Source: Rhizobium bangladeshense (lineage in GTDB: Bacteria > Pseudomonadota > Alphaproteobacteria > Rhizobiales > Rhizobiaceae). From it: a stretch of DNA of 64,000 nt. Within the stretch, counting starts at the first letter, position 1. The number at the start of each line of letters is the position of its first letter. Below are positions 26,893 through 34,885 of the stretch, piece by piece. The stretch covers positions 225,661-289,660 of the forward strand of contig NZ_LYPL01000009.1 of NCBI RefSeq assembly GCF_001662075.1. The letters run 5' to 3'. The notes under the pieces were generated by a model. It saw only the letters and a list, made by a program, of their open reading frames with translations, had not been told where the DNA came from and did no database searches. The translations under genes were made by a program, and so were the position numbers.

Positions 26893-28610
26893 TGTACGAC
26901 ATTCTTCTACCGGCCGGCATTAGCATCGTTCTAATCTTCGGCATCGGCTTTGTCCTCGCCTCTCTCTACACGCGCTCCAGCCGTGACGAGGCCTATGTCC
27001 GCACCGGTCTTGGCGGTCAGAAAGTCGTGCTCGATGGCGGCTCCGTCGTCCTGCCGATCTTCCACTCGATCGCCAGGGTGAACCTGAAGACGCTGCGCCT
27101 CGAAGTCCGCCGCGGCGAAGGCGATGCGCTGATCACCAAGGACCGCATGCGCGTCGATATCGGCGCCGAATTCTACGTACGCGTAAAGCCCGACGGCTCC
27201 TCGATCGCGCTGGCCGCCCAGACGCTCGGCAGCCGCACCAACGACGCCGAGGCGCTGCGCATCCTGATCGAAGCGAAATTCGTCGACGGCCTTCGCTCGG
27301 TGGCGGCGACCATGAATCTCGACGCGCTCCAGGAACAGCGCATGGATTTCGTCAAGGCCGTGCAGGAAGCCGTCGGCGCCGATCTCCAGTCGAACGGTCT
27401 CGAGCTCGAATCCGTATCCCTGACACGCCTCGACCAGACCGATATAAAGCATTTCAACGCCAACAACTTCTTCGATGCACAGGGTCTGGCGGCGCTGACG
27501 CGCATCACCGAAAGCCGCAAGAAGGAGCGCAACGAGATCGTCCGCGACACCGAAGTCGCCATTGCCCAGAAGGACCTCGAGGCTCGCCAGCAATCGCTCG
27601 CCATCGAGCGGACGAAGCGCGAAGCCGAACTCAGCCAGGAACGCGACATCGCCAACAAATCCGCCGCGACGCGTGCCGAAACCGCCCAGCAGGAGCAGGC
27701 GGCAAAACGCGCCGAAGAGGAAGCCCGCATCGCCTCCGAACAGGCGATCGCCGAACGCGAGGCAGCCGCCAAGCAGGCCCGCGAAAGCGCGAACATCGAT
27801 GCCGCCCGCGCAGTCCAGCAGCGCGATACCGAAGCCAAGCGCGACCTTCAGATCGTCGCCCAGGAAAGCGCTATCGCCGTTGCCAACAAGAGCCGGGAAG
27901 AATCCGAGGCGAAGGCGGCTGCCGAAACGGCCCGCGCCACCGCGATCGCGGCAGAGGAAAAGGTCGGCACCGCCAAGGCAATCGAGATCGCCGAGCGCGA
28001 AAAGCAGATTGCCGTGATCGACGCACGCAAGAAGGCCGAAACCGAAGCGACCGCTGTGACCGTCGGCGCCGAGGCCGAGAAGCAGGCTGCGATCGACCAG
28101 GCGGAAGCCATCAAGACGCTCGCGACCGCCGAAGCGGACGCGGCCATCATCAAAGCCAAGGGCGTTCTCGAAACCGGCAAGGCCGCCGCGGAAAGCGAGG
28201 CCTTGCTCAATGAAGCCCGCAACAAGCTCAGCCAGACCATCATCGAGTTCGAGATCACCCGCGAGCGCATCCGCATCATTCCCGAAGCCCTCGCCGAGGC
28301 GGTCAAGCCGATCGAAAAGATCTCCGACATCAGGATCTTCGACACCGGCGGCATGCTCGGCCGCGGCGGCGCGACCGGCGACAACGGCATCGGCATGGGC
28401 GACGGGCTGGCCGGTCAGTTGCTTGCCTACCAGGCCAATAAACCGATCCTCGACAAGCTGTTGAAGGAAGCCGGCTTCGAAGGCGACAATGCGATCTCGT
28501 CCCTGCTTGGAAGTCTCGACAGCGCCAAGCCCGTGGCCCCACCAGTCGCACCGGCCGCACCCGCCGCACCGGCGCAGGCGGCTATCGCCGCGGCACCTCC
28601 GAAGGAGTAA
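26889..28610 (+). CDS. Flotillin / YqiK family SPFH protein
   Basis: A 573-residue membrane-anchored scaffold. An N-terminal membrane segment (ILLPAGISIVLIFGIGFVLA) is followed by the SPFH/band 7 domain (about 30-210; VLDGGSVVLPIFHSIARVNL), a long Ala/Glu-rich coiled coil (about 215-460) with the EA-repeat pattern of flotillins, and a flexible glycine/proline/alanine-rich tail. Flotillins organise membrane microdomains and affect fluidity. With PspA and YqiJ upstream in one overlapping operon, the likely role is envelope stress or membrane maintenance. The Ala/Pro-rich C-terminus is compositionally biased but typical. Confidence 0.92.
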   Translation: MMYDILLPAGISIVLIFGIGFVLASLYTRSSRDEAYVRTGLGGQKVVLDGGSVVLPIFHSIARVNLKTLRLEVRRGEGDALITKDRMRVDIGAEFYVRVKPDGSSIALAAQTLGSRTNDAEALRILIEAKFVDGLRSVAATMNLDALQEQRMDFVKAVQEAVGADLQSNGLELESVSLTRLDQTDIKHFNANNFFDAQGLAALTRITESRKKERNEIVRDTEVAIAQKDLEARQQSLAIERTKREAELSQERDIANKSAATRAETAQQEQAAKRAEEEARIASEQAIAEREAAAKQARESANIDAARAVQQRDTEAKRDLQIVAQESAIAVANKSREESEAKAAAETARATAIAAEEKVGTAKAIEIAEREKQIAVIDARKKAETEATAVTVGAEAEKQAAIDQAEAIKTLATAEADAAIIKAKGVLETGKAAAESEALLNEARNKLSQTIIEFEITRERIRIIPEALAEAVKPIEKISDIRIFDTGGMLGRGGATGDNGIGMGDGLAGQLLAYQANKPILDKLLKEAGFEGDNAISSLLGSLDSAKPVAPPVAPAAPAAPAQAAIAAAPPKE

Positions 28611-28636
28611 TCTCCTATTCGCGCGAAGGCGGCCGG

Positions 28637-29377
28637 CTACCGCAGCCAGCCGGTCGCCAGCGCACTCGCCCAGTCTGGCCGGCGGTTTTCCGCCGCCAGC
28701 CTCGACATCGCAAGATTGTCATAGGCGACGTTGCGGAACTGCCACGTCCATCCCGCAACCGTCTTCTCCAGAATGGCATAGCCGGCCAGCGGATGGCCGG
28801 CTTCGACCTTGTGATAACAGGGCAGATCGTCGTCATAGGCAGGGCAGCCGACGCTGCCGGGATTGACGATCAGCCGGCCGTCGGAGAGACGGACGGCGCG
28901 GGGAATGTGCGTGTGCCCGCAAAGGATCAGCGGCAGGTCTATGCCCTCAGCCAACGCCTCGATGGCTTCGATCGGCTTCGGAAAAACAATGCCCTCCGGC
29001 GAGACGGACTCCAGCCAGTAGAGACTGTCGTCTTTCGGCGTTGCATGGCAGAGATAGGCCTCGCCGCGATAGACGGCGTCGAATGGCAGGCTGCGCAGCC
29101 AGTCGAGCTGGGATGGCGACAATTGCCGATAGGCGGCGGCATCTGAGGCATGCATGGAAGCCGGATCCTGCTCAGCGAGATAGCGGTCGTGATTGCCGCG
29201 CACCGACGTCAGGCCGAGCGGCATCAGCAGATCCGCCGTCCGGCCGGCCTCCAGCGGCCCGCTGAAGACATCGCCGAGATTGACGATCTCCTCGACGCCT
29301 TCGGCGCGAATATCGGCCAGCACTGCCTCGAGCGCCAAATGGTTGCCGTGGATATCGGCGATGGCGGCAAAACGCAT
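28637..29377 (-). CDS. Metallophosphoesterase (YfcE/MJ0936-like)
   Basis: A 246-residue calcineurin-like phosphoesterase. The five metal-binding blocks are visible: AIADIHGNHLALEAVL, IVNLGDVFSGPLEAG, SVRGNHDRYLAEQ, YLCHATPKD and LILCGHTHIPRAVR, followed by NPGSVGCPAYDD. It is a soluble phosphodiesterase or phosphatase of unknown substrate. Its ATG lies directly against the stop of uraH (no spacer), so it is the last gene of the ureide operon; convergent with the flotillin gene. Confidence 0.9.
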   Translation of the reverse strand: MRFAAIADIHGNHLALEAVLADIRAEGVEEIVNLGDVFSGPLEAGRTADLLMPLGLTSVRGNHDRYLAEQDPASMHASDAAAYRQLSPSQLDWLRSLPFDAVYRGEAYLCHATPKDDSLYWLESVSPEGIVFPKPIEAIEALAEGIDLPLILCGHTHIPRAVRLSDGRLIVNPGSVGCPAYDDDLPCYHKVEAGHPLAGYAILEKTVAGWTWQFRNVAYDNLAMSRLAAENRRPDWASALATGWLR

Positions 29378-29734
29378 CTAACTGCCCCGATAGGTGGAAT
29401 AACCATAGGGCGAGATTAGTAGCGGCACATGGTAATGGGCCGTGACGTCGGCAATGCCGAAACGGATTGGCACCAGATCGAGGAAAGCCGGATGTGGCAG
29501 CGGCGTGCCGCAGGCCCTGAGATAATCGCCGGCGTGGAAGACCAGTTCATAAATCCCCACGCGGAAATGTTCGCCGGCGAGGATCGGGCCGCCATCGATC
29601 CGGCCGTCGGCATTGGTCGCGACCGTCTTCAGATGCCTGCGGATCTCGCCCTCGAGCTGGAAAAGATCGATCCTGAGGCCCTTGGCCGGCTTGCCGAGGG
29701 TGGTGTCGAGAACATGCGTGGTCAGTCCGGTCAT
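29378..29734 (-). CDS. uraH: 5-hydroxyisourate hydrolase (transthyretin-like)
   Basis: A 118-residue transthyretin-related protein that hydrolyses 5-hydroxyisourate to OHCU. The N-terminal LTTHVLDTTLGKPAKGL carries one active-site histidine, HYHVPLLISPYGYSTYRGS ends with the diagnostic YRGS tetrapeptide, and an arginine is in NADGRIDGG. The ATG overlaps the end of allA by four bases. It acts directly on the product of PuuD. Confidence 0.95.
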   Translation of the reverse strand: MTGLTTHVLDTTLGKPAKGLRIDLFQLEGEIRRHLKTVATNADGRIDGGPILAGEHFRVGIYELVFHAGDYLRACGTPLPHPAFLDLVPIRFGIADVTAHYHVPLLISPYGYSTYRGS

Positions 29735-30240
29735 AGGGCTGGCTCTTTGATGACGAAGGGGGTTTCGAAGAAGAATTCTTCCAGATTGTTGCCCGGTCCG
29801 TCGCGATCGACGACCAGGAAATCGGAGGACTGGCCAAGCGCCATCAGCGGGTGATGCCAGACATTGCGGCGGTAATTCACCCCTTGATCCCCGCGCGCGA
29901 GAAACACCTGCGGCCGGCCGGGGCGCCCTTCCTCGTCCTCGGAGACGACGACGAGGAAGGGCCGGTCGGAAAGTGGCGAGAAGCTCTGGCTGCCGAAAGG
30001 ATGGCGCTCCATCATGTCGACATCATAGGGAAAGCTGCGCGGCTGGCCGCGAAACAGATTGATAATGACCTGCGCGCCCTCGCCCGCCGCCTCGGCTGTG
30101 GCCAGCGCATGAAAACGCTCGGTCGTGCCGCCATTGATCAGCCGCATCGAGGCTGGATCGGCTTCGATCACCTCGCCGAACGGGGCGAAGGTCGATCTGG
30201 TCAATGGACGAATGTCGAGAAATTCGGGCAACGGCTTCAC
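29731..30240 (-). CDS. allA: Ureidoglycolate lyase
   Basis: A 169-residue AllA-family beta-barrel enzyme that splits ureidoglycolate to glyoxylate and urea. The chain shows RPLTRSTFAPFGEVIEAD, LFRGQPRSFPYDVDMMERHP with FGSQSF, FLARGDQGVNYRRNVWHHPL and MALGQSSDFLVVDRDGPGNN, all typical of AllA. It overlaps uraH downstream and the HepT-like gene upstream by four bases each, in a fully coupled operon. Confidence 0.93.
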   Translation of the reverse strand: MKPLPEFLDIRPLTRSTFAPFGEVIEADPASMRLINGGTTERFHALATAEAAGEGAQVIINLFRGQPRSFPYDVDMMERHPFGSQSFSPLSDRPFLVVVSEDEEGRPGRPQVFLARGDQGVNYRRNVWHHPLMALGQSSDFLVVDRDGPGNNLEEFFFETPFVIKEPAL

Positions 30241-30599
30241 TCGCCTTCGGCATGCCAGTGACGAATGGCATCGATCTCGACAAGAAGTTCCGGCAGCGTG
30301 CGATAGGTTGCCTCCCAGATGTCGGAGGGATCGAGGGCGAAGACGTCTTCGAGGATACGGTTGCCCGTGCCGCAGATTTTCGTCCAGGGCAAAGTGGGAT
30401 GCTCGGTGGCAAATTCCGGATGGGTCACGAGCAGGCGGGATGCAGCTGCGCCGATGGTGAAGTGGCAGAATGCAACGGCCTTGAAAGTGAGATTGTCCTC
30501 GGCGAAGGCCGCCTCATCCATACCTCCGACAAAATACAATGCTTCGGCGGCCGCCTTCTGCATTTCATTGAGATAGTCGATAGCACGCGGCTCGCTCAT
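30237..30599 (-). CDS. HepT-like (DUF86) protein lacking the RX4HXY nuclease motif
   Basis: A 120-residue helical protein that aligns end to end with DUF86/HepT-like toxins: YLNEMQKAAAEALYFVGGMD, FTIGAAASRLL, HPTLPWTKICGTGNRI and DIWEATYRTLPELLVEI. In active HepT ribonucleases the segment after LPW reads roughly GMRDRLIHDYF, giving the RX4HXY motif. Here it is G77-T-G79-N-R-I-L-E84-D-V86-F, so R, H and Y are replaced by G79, E84 and V86. No MntA-like nucleotidyltransferase antitoxin is nearby. It lies between uraD and allA with four-base overlaps on both sides, so it looks recruited to the ureide operon for a non-nuclease job. Confidence 0.8.
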   Translation of the reverse strand: MSEPRAIDYLNEMQKAAAEALYFVGGMDEAAFAEDNLTFKAVAFCHFTIGAAASRLLVTHPEFATEHPTLPWTKICGTGNRILEDVFALDPSDIWEATYRTLPELLVEIDAIRHWHAEGE

Positions 30600-31096
30600 T
30601 CACCCTCCGGCAACATCGATGTCAGGCGCAGCAGTGCGATCCGTTCGACCTGCGCCGTTGCGGTCACGAATTCTTCATCCCGGCCATTACCGATCCTCCT
30701 CTCGAAGGCCGAAAGGATGTCGTCCTTGCCAAGCCCTTTGACGGCGATGATGAAAGGAAAGCCGAATTTTTCGACATAGGCCGAATTGAGTTCGCTGAAG
30801 CGGGCATGCTCGGCCGGGCTCAGCCGGTCGAGACCGGCTCCCGACTGCTCCTTGCGGCTGTCTTCGGTGAGTTCTCCTGCGATCGCCAGGCGGCCGGCGA
30901 GATCCGGATGGGCGCTGAGCACGCCGAGACGCTCTTCCCGGCTTGCCGCCCGGAAAACGGCGGCAAGCGCCGCATGCACGCTCAATGCCGTCAGCGGCTC
31001 CCTCACGCTGCCGTTGTCATAGGCGCGCTCGGCGATGAAAGGCGAATGTTCGAAGACACCGCCGAAGCGGGAGACGAAATCCTCGCGCGATATCAT
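30596..31096 (-). CDS. uraD: OHCU decarboxylase
   Basis: A 166-residue helical enzyme that decarboxylates 2-oxo-4-hydroxy-4-carboxy-5-ureidoimidazoline to S-allantoin. Typical features: FVSRFGGVFEHSPFIAERAY, LGVLSAHPDLAGRLA with the catalytic histidine in SAHPDL, and YVEKFGFPFIIAVKG. The ATG at 31096 shares a base with the puuE stop (TGATG); the frame is open further upstream but only inside puuE. It overlaps the HepT-like gene by four bases. Confidence 0.95.
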   Translation of the reverse strand: MISREDFVSRFGGVFEHSPFIAERAYDNGSVREPLTALSVHAALAAVFRAASREERLGVLSAHPDLAGRLAIAGELTEDSRKEQSGAGLDRLSPAEHARFSELNSAYVEKFGFPFIIAVKGLGKDDILSAFERRIGNGRDEEFVTATAQVERIALLRLTSMLPEGE

Positions 31097-32019
31097 CAGA
31101 GCGCGTCCGGCTGATGCTGCTGGTGCCAATGCTCGGCAATCTCGATGCGGCGCGGAATCCAGACCTTATCGTGCTTCAGCACATATTCGATGAAGCGCTT
31201 CAGCGCCGCCGCCCGGCCGGGCCGTCCGACGAGGCGGCAATGCAGGCCGACCGACATCATCTTCGGGCTGCCCGCCTTGCCCTCCTCATAGAGCGTGTCG
31301 AAGGCATCCTTCAAATAGGTGAAGAACTGATCGCCCGCGTTGAAGCCCTGCGCCGTGGCAAAACGCATGTCGTTGGTTTCGAGCGTATAGGGAATGATCA
31401 GGAAGGGTTTCCCGTCGACACCCTTCACCCAGTAAGGCAGGTCGTCGGCATAGGAATCGGAGGAATAGAGGAAACCGCCCTCCTCCTGCACCAGCCGAAG
31501 CGTGTTGTCGGAAGGCTTGCCCTGATACATGCCGTAAGGCCGCTCGCCAGTCAGTTCGGTGTGCAGGCGCACCGCTTCGAGAATATGCTTGCGCTCGAGA
31601 TCCTCGGGGAAATCCTTGTATTCCAGCCAGCGATAGCCGTGGCTGGCAATCTCCCAGCCGGCCTCCTTCATCGCCGCGACGGCTTCCGGGTTGCGGGCCA
31701 TCGCCAGCGTCACGCCGTAGACGGTCGCCTGTACCTTGAGATCGGTGAACATCCGCCAGAGCCGCCAGAAGCCGGCCCGCGAACCATATTCGTAGATCGA
31801 TTCCATGTTGAGATTGCGCTGCCCCGGCCAGGCGGCCGCACCGACGATCTCCGACAGCAGGTTTTCGGACGCCGGATCGCCGTCGAGGATCGAGCTTTCG
31901 CCGCCCTCCTCGTAATTGATGACGAACTGCACGGCAACGCATGCCTCGCCCGGCCATTTCGGATCGGGCGTCTGACGCCCGTAGCCGACGAGATTGCGCG
32001 GATAAGTCTCGGATACCAT
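31096..32019 (-). CDS. puuE: Allantoinase PuuE (polysaccharide-deacetylase fold)
   Basis: A 307-residue metal-independent allantoinase of the NodB/polysaccharide deacetylase fold that opens S-allantoin to allantoate. The start RNLVGYGRQTPDPKWPGEAC and the phrases VQFVINYEEGGESSILDGD, YEYGSRAGFWRLWRMF, WEIASHGYRWLEYKDF and VGLHCRLVGRPGRAAALKRF are diagnostic. The ATG at 32019 has an AGAAGGTG site; the frame is open to 32112 but that part does not fit the family. First gene of the operon puuE-uraD-HepT-like-allA-uraH-phosphoesterase. Confidence 0.94.
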   Translation of the reverse strand: MVSETYPRNLVGYGRQTPDPKWPGEACVAVQFVINYEEGGESSILDGDPASENLLSEIVGAAAWPGQRNLNMESIYEYGSRAGFWRLWRMFTDLKVQATVYGVTLAMARNPEAVAAMKEAGWEIASHGYRWLEYKDFPEDLERKHILEAVRLHTELTGERPYGMYQGKPSDNTLRLVQEEGGFLYSSDSYADDLPYWVKGVDGKPFLIIPYTLETNDMRFATAQGFNAGDQFFTYLKDAFDTLYEEGKAGSPKMMSVGLHCRLVGRPGRAAALKRFIEYVLKHDKVWIPRRIEIAEHWHQQHQPDAL

Positions 32020-32131
32020 AAAATCACCTTCTGAAAAGACGGGGAACGGTATCATCCGCAGCCGGAATGTCGAGACGGAAACTGCGTGGCAGAATTTATC
32101 CTTTCGGCACAACCGGTTAGCTTAACGTTCC

Positions 32132-32839
32132 TCAGGCGATCCTGCGCGCGCTGACCTTGCCCATGGGGTGCAGGGAATGGACGCGGAAGGGACCGCCGGC
32201 ACCCTCTTCGATCATCAATGCCACGTTCGAAACCATCACCGGCTCCTTCAGGATGGGCATGAAGATTGTTCGCAGCGCCTGTTCGATGCGGGGCATGTCG
32301 ATCGCGTTGATGGAGCCTGTCACCGGCATATGGAAGCGGAACTCGTCCATGACATAAGGATTGCCCCAACGATGTAGATTGGCGAACTGCGCCGCCGACA
32401 ATCCATCTGGATCGCTGCGCTCGATGTCGGCCTCGCTCAGCGGCGCGCGGTAGCGATCGAACTCCTGGACGATCGCCGAAGCCAGATACTGGATCTGCTC
32501 ACAAGGAGCGCTCGGCGTCAGGCTGTAGAAACTGCCGAGCCGGGCAATTTCGAGACGTGAAATCTGGAAGGGAGCGAATGTCCCGGCAAAACGCATGAGA
32601 TCGCGCAGGAGTTGCGATTCTGACATATCGCCGGACAGATGGAACGGCGCCTTCAGAACGCCGTGAAAACCATAGCGCCGCGGCACGGCTGTATGAAAGG
32701 CGATCTCGTGAATGCCGAGGCCGCGGACGGCCGGAGGCTCCAGCATATCGCCGGAAAATACGTTTCGACCGAGCCAATTGGCGGCCACGAGCGACAGCGG
32801 GTCGCTCGCCGGAGGCGTGAAGCAAATGGCATAGCGCAT
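32132..32839 (-). CDS. DUF1045 protein, 2H phosphoesterase-like with altered motifs
   Basis: A 235-residue protein of the DUF1045 family, part of the 2H (RNA ligase/cyclic phosphodiesterase-like) group. Family landmarks include RRYGFHGVLKAPF and DEFRFHMPVTG, and the C-terminal PFRVHSLHPMG. In the usual family pattern the two histidine motifs are HATL- and HMTL-like (H-x-T). Here they read H59-G-V-L and H170-M-P-V, so the histidines stay but the hydroxyl residues are gone. Family members often lie in phosphonate-utilisation clusters; none is seen here. A GGAGGAAA ribosome site supports the ATG at 32839. It lies just upstream of puuE on the same strand, about 110 bases away. Confidence 0.8.
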   Translation of the reverse strand: MRYAICFTPPASDPLSLVAANWLGRNVFSGDMLEPPAVRGLGIHEIAFHTAVPRRYGFHGVLKAPFHLSGDMSESQLLRDLMRFAGTFAPFQISRLEIARLGSFYSLTPSAPCEQIQYLASAIVQEFDRYRAPLSEADIERSDPDGLSAAQFANLHRWGNPYVMDEFRFHMPVTGSINAIDMPRIEQALRTIFMPILKEPVMVSNVALMIEEGAGGPFRVHSLHPMGKVSARRIA

Positions 32840-32953
32840 GCAATTTCCTCCATCAAGGAAGTGAGCGCCGCTGAAATTGGGCGCTGCCGATGCGCAAGCA
32901 GATAGGTGATTTGCATGACAGAATAACGAAACACAGCTGTACCTAATTCACGT

Positions 32954-34132
32954 TTAACGTGAAGCCACAGCGATATGGCTTGAAATCGCAAAGCTTTCCG
33001 GCAGGAAAAATTCGCAATCTGTATCGCCTGCGATACAAACTGCCGCTTCCGCCAGCCGGTGGGCAAGGCCGAAGCTGACCTTGAAACCGCCAGTCAATGC
33101 GATGAGCCGCGGGTGGTCGGGATGGCGGCCGATCATCGGATCGCGGTCGATGGCCTTCGGGCGAAGCCCCGCCCAGCGTTCGACGATCGGAGCGTCGCGA
33201 AGGATCGGAGCGATGGCGCGCGCCGCCTCGATCAGCGCGTCGAGCTGGGCATCGGTGGAAACGGGATCGTCGAAACGGTTCTCGCTGGTGCTGCCGATCG
33301 CCACATGCCCGCCCTCATGCGCGACGACATAAAGACCGTCGAGGAAGATCGTCGGCAGCGCCGGGTCGATCTCCGCCCTCAATAGCGCCGCCTGCCCTTT
33401 CACCGGCCGGCCGAGCGGCTGTTTCAGCCCTGATGTCAGATCCTGCAGCAGGGGAAAAGAGCGATGGCCGGCGGCCAGGATGCAGCGGTCGAAGGTGACG
33501 GTTTCGCTGCCCATCTTAGCCGTACCCCGGTCGGGATCGAGCGCAGCGACATCAGCATTTTCCATGATGCGCACATGTTTTGCATGCTGCAGGAACGCGA
33601 TCAGCACTGAGATCAGGGAACGGGGGGCGACGCGGCCGGCAAGCGTATCATGCACAAAGCCGCTCTGGCCGGCAGAGGCCTCGACCCAGCCGTCTACATC
33701 GGGCCGGTCGAGCACATGCCATTGGAACCGGCGCTCGCCTGCCCGCCAGTGGCGCTCGGCGTCCTCGGAATGGCCGCGGGCTATACGGTTGAGATGCGGT
33801 TTCGGCAGCGGGATCAGCCGTCCGGACCTGTTATAACCGGCGGAAAGCCCGGTTGCCGCTTCGAGCGCCGCAATTTCGGCTTCGAGTGAGACGAGCGCAT
33901 CGAACTGGAACTGCTTCTTCTCAGACCAGCGGTCCGGCATATGCGGCATCAGGGCCCCGAGCAGGCCGCCGCTCGCACCGCTGCCCAGCCTGCCGGCATC
34001 GGCAAGGAGGGTGTTTAGGCCACACCGCTCGGCATGGACGGCCGCCCAGAGACCCATGATGCCGCCGCCGACGATCAGCACGTCGCAAGAAGATTGACCG
34101 GACGCCGGCGCAGGACTATCGGCTTTTTCCAT
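32954..34132 (-). CDS. FAD-dependent oxidoreductase, MnmC1-like
   Basis: A 392-residue DAO-family flavoprotein. The FAD fold is VLIVGGGIMGLWAAVHAERC, then LADAGRLGSGASGGLLGALMPHM, close to the GASGxxxGALYP block of the MnmC oxidoreductase domain, and the C-terminus has RWAGLRPKAIDRDPMIG and TGGFKVSFGLAHRLAE. In gammaproteobacteria MnmC1 is fused to MnmC2 and removes carboxymethyl from cmnm5U34 of tRNA. Here mnmD (MnmC2) is the divergent neighbour, with start codons sharing bases CATG. So this is a candidate stand-alone MnmC1; it could also be a glycine/D-amino-acid oxidase. Confidence 0.75.
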   Translation of the reverse strand: MEKADSPAPASGQSSCDVLIVGGGIMGLWAAVHAERCGLNTLLADAGRLGSGASGGLLGALMPHMPDRWSEKKQFQFDALVSLEAEIAALEAATGLSAGYNRSGRLIPLPKPHLNRIARGHSEDAERHWRAGERRFQWHVLDRPDVDGWVEASAGQSGFVHDTLAGRVAPRSLISVLIAFLQHAKHVRIMENADVAALDPDRGTAKMGSETVTFDRCILAAGHRSFPLLQDLTSGLKQPLGRPVKGQAALLRAEIDPALPTIFLDGLYVVAHEGGHVAIGSTSENRFDDPVSTDAQLDALIEAARAIAPILRDAPIVERWAGLRPKAIDRDPMIGRHPDHPRLIALTGGFKVSFGLAHRLAEAAVCIAGDTDCEFFLPESFAISSHIAVASR

Positions 34133-34859
34133 GACAGACGTGAACCCAGATCAGATTGGCGCGGGCGCGCCGCAGCCGCTCGAATGGCGCGACGGCGATA
34201 TGCCCTATTCCACGACCTTTGGCGATCATTTTTATTGCCAGACCGATGGCCGGCTGGAATGTGGCCACGTCTTCCTCGCCGGCAACGGCCTGCCGGAGCG
34301 TTGGAGCGGGCGGCAGACATTCGTGATCGGCGAACTCGGTTTCGGCACCGGCCTGAACTTCGCCGAGACCTGGCGGCAATGGAAGCAGCATCGCGCGGCC
34401 GGCCAGCATCTGCATTTCATCTCCTTCGAACTCCATCCGATGCGCGGCGAAGAGATCGGCCGGGCGCTGTCGCACTGGCCGGAGATCGATGCCGAGCGCG
34501 AAGCGCTGACCGCGGCCTGGCCGCAAGCGCCTAATGGGACCGTCTCGCTCGACCTCGACAACCAGACGCGGCTGAGCGTCGTCTGCGGCCCGGCCCTCGA
34601 CGGCGTCATGACGGCGAAGCCGGGCTTCGACGCCTGGTATCTCGACGGCTTCGCCCCGTCCCGCAACGGCGACATGTGGTCGGGGGAACTGATGCGTGAG
34701 GTCAACGAAAGGACCGCCGTCGACGGCACCTTCGCCACCTATGCCGCGGCCGGCTTCGTGCGCCGCAATCTCATCGCCGCCGGCTTTGGCGTGGAACGCC
34801 GCAAAGGGTTCGCCGGCAAGCGGGAAATGCTCTGCGGTGTGAAGGCGCCTTCCAGCTAG
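34131..34859 (+). CDS. mnmD: tRNA (mnm5s2U34) methyltransferase MnmD
   Basis: A 242-residue SAM-dependent enzyme of the DUF752/MnmC2 family that methylates nm5U34 at the wobble position of tRNA. Landmarks: MPYSTTFGDHFYCQTDG near the start, cofactor site FVIGELGFGTGLNFAETW, HFISFELHPM, and the catalytic aspartate in AWYLDGFAPSRNGDMWS. Length matches the stand-alone form. The ATG at 34131 overlaps, on the opposite strand, the ATG of the MnmC1-like oxidoreductase, so each ribosome site lies inside the other gene. Confidence 0.9.
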   Translation: MTDVNPDQIGAGAPQPLEWRDGDMPYSTTFGDHFYCQTDGRLECGHVFLAGNGLPERWSGRQTFVIGELGFGTGLNFAETWRQWKQHRAAGQHLHFISFELHPMRGEEIGRALSHWPEIDAEREALTAAWPQAPNGTVSLDLDNQTRLSVVCGPALDGVMTAKPGFDAWYLDGFAPSRNGDMWSGELMREVNERTAVDGTFATYAAAGFVRRNLIAAGFGVERRKGFAGKREMLCGVKAPSS

Positions 34860-34885
34860 AGCTTGCCGGCATTCGTCGGTTCGGA

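Noticed and set aside
30237..30599. Active HepT/MntA toxin-antitoxin module
   Set aside because: The nuclease motif residues are all changed and no antitoxin gene is next to it, so it was not called a toxin.
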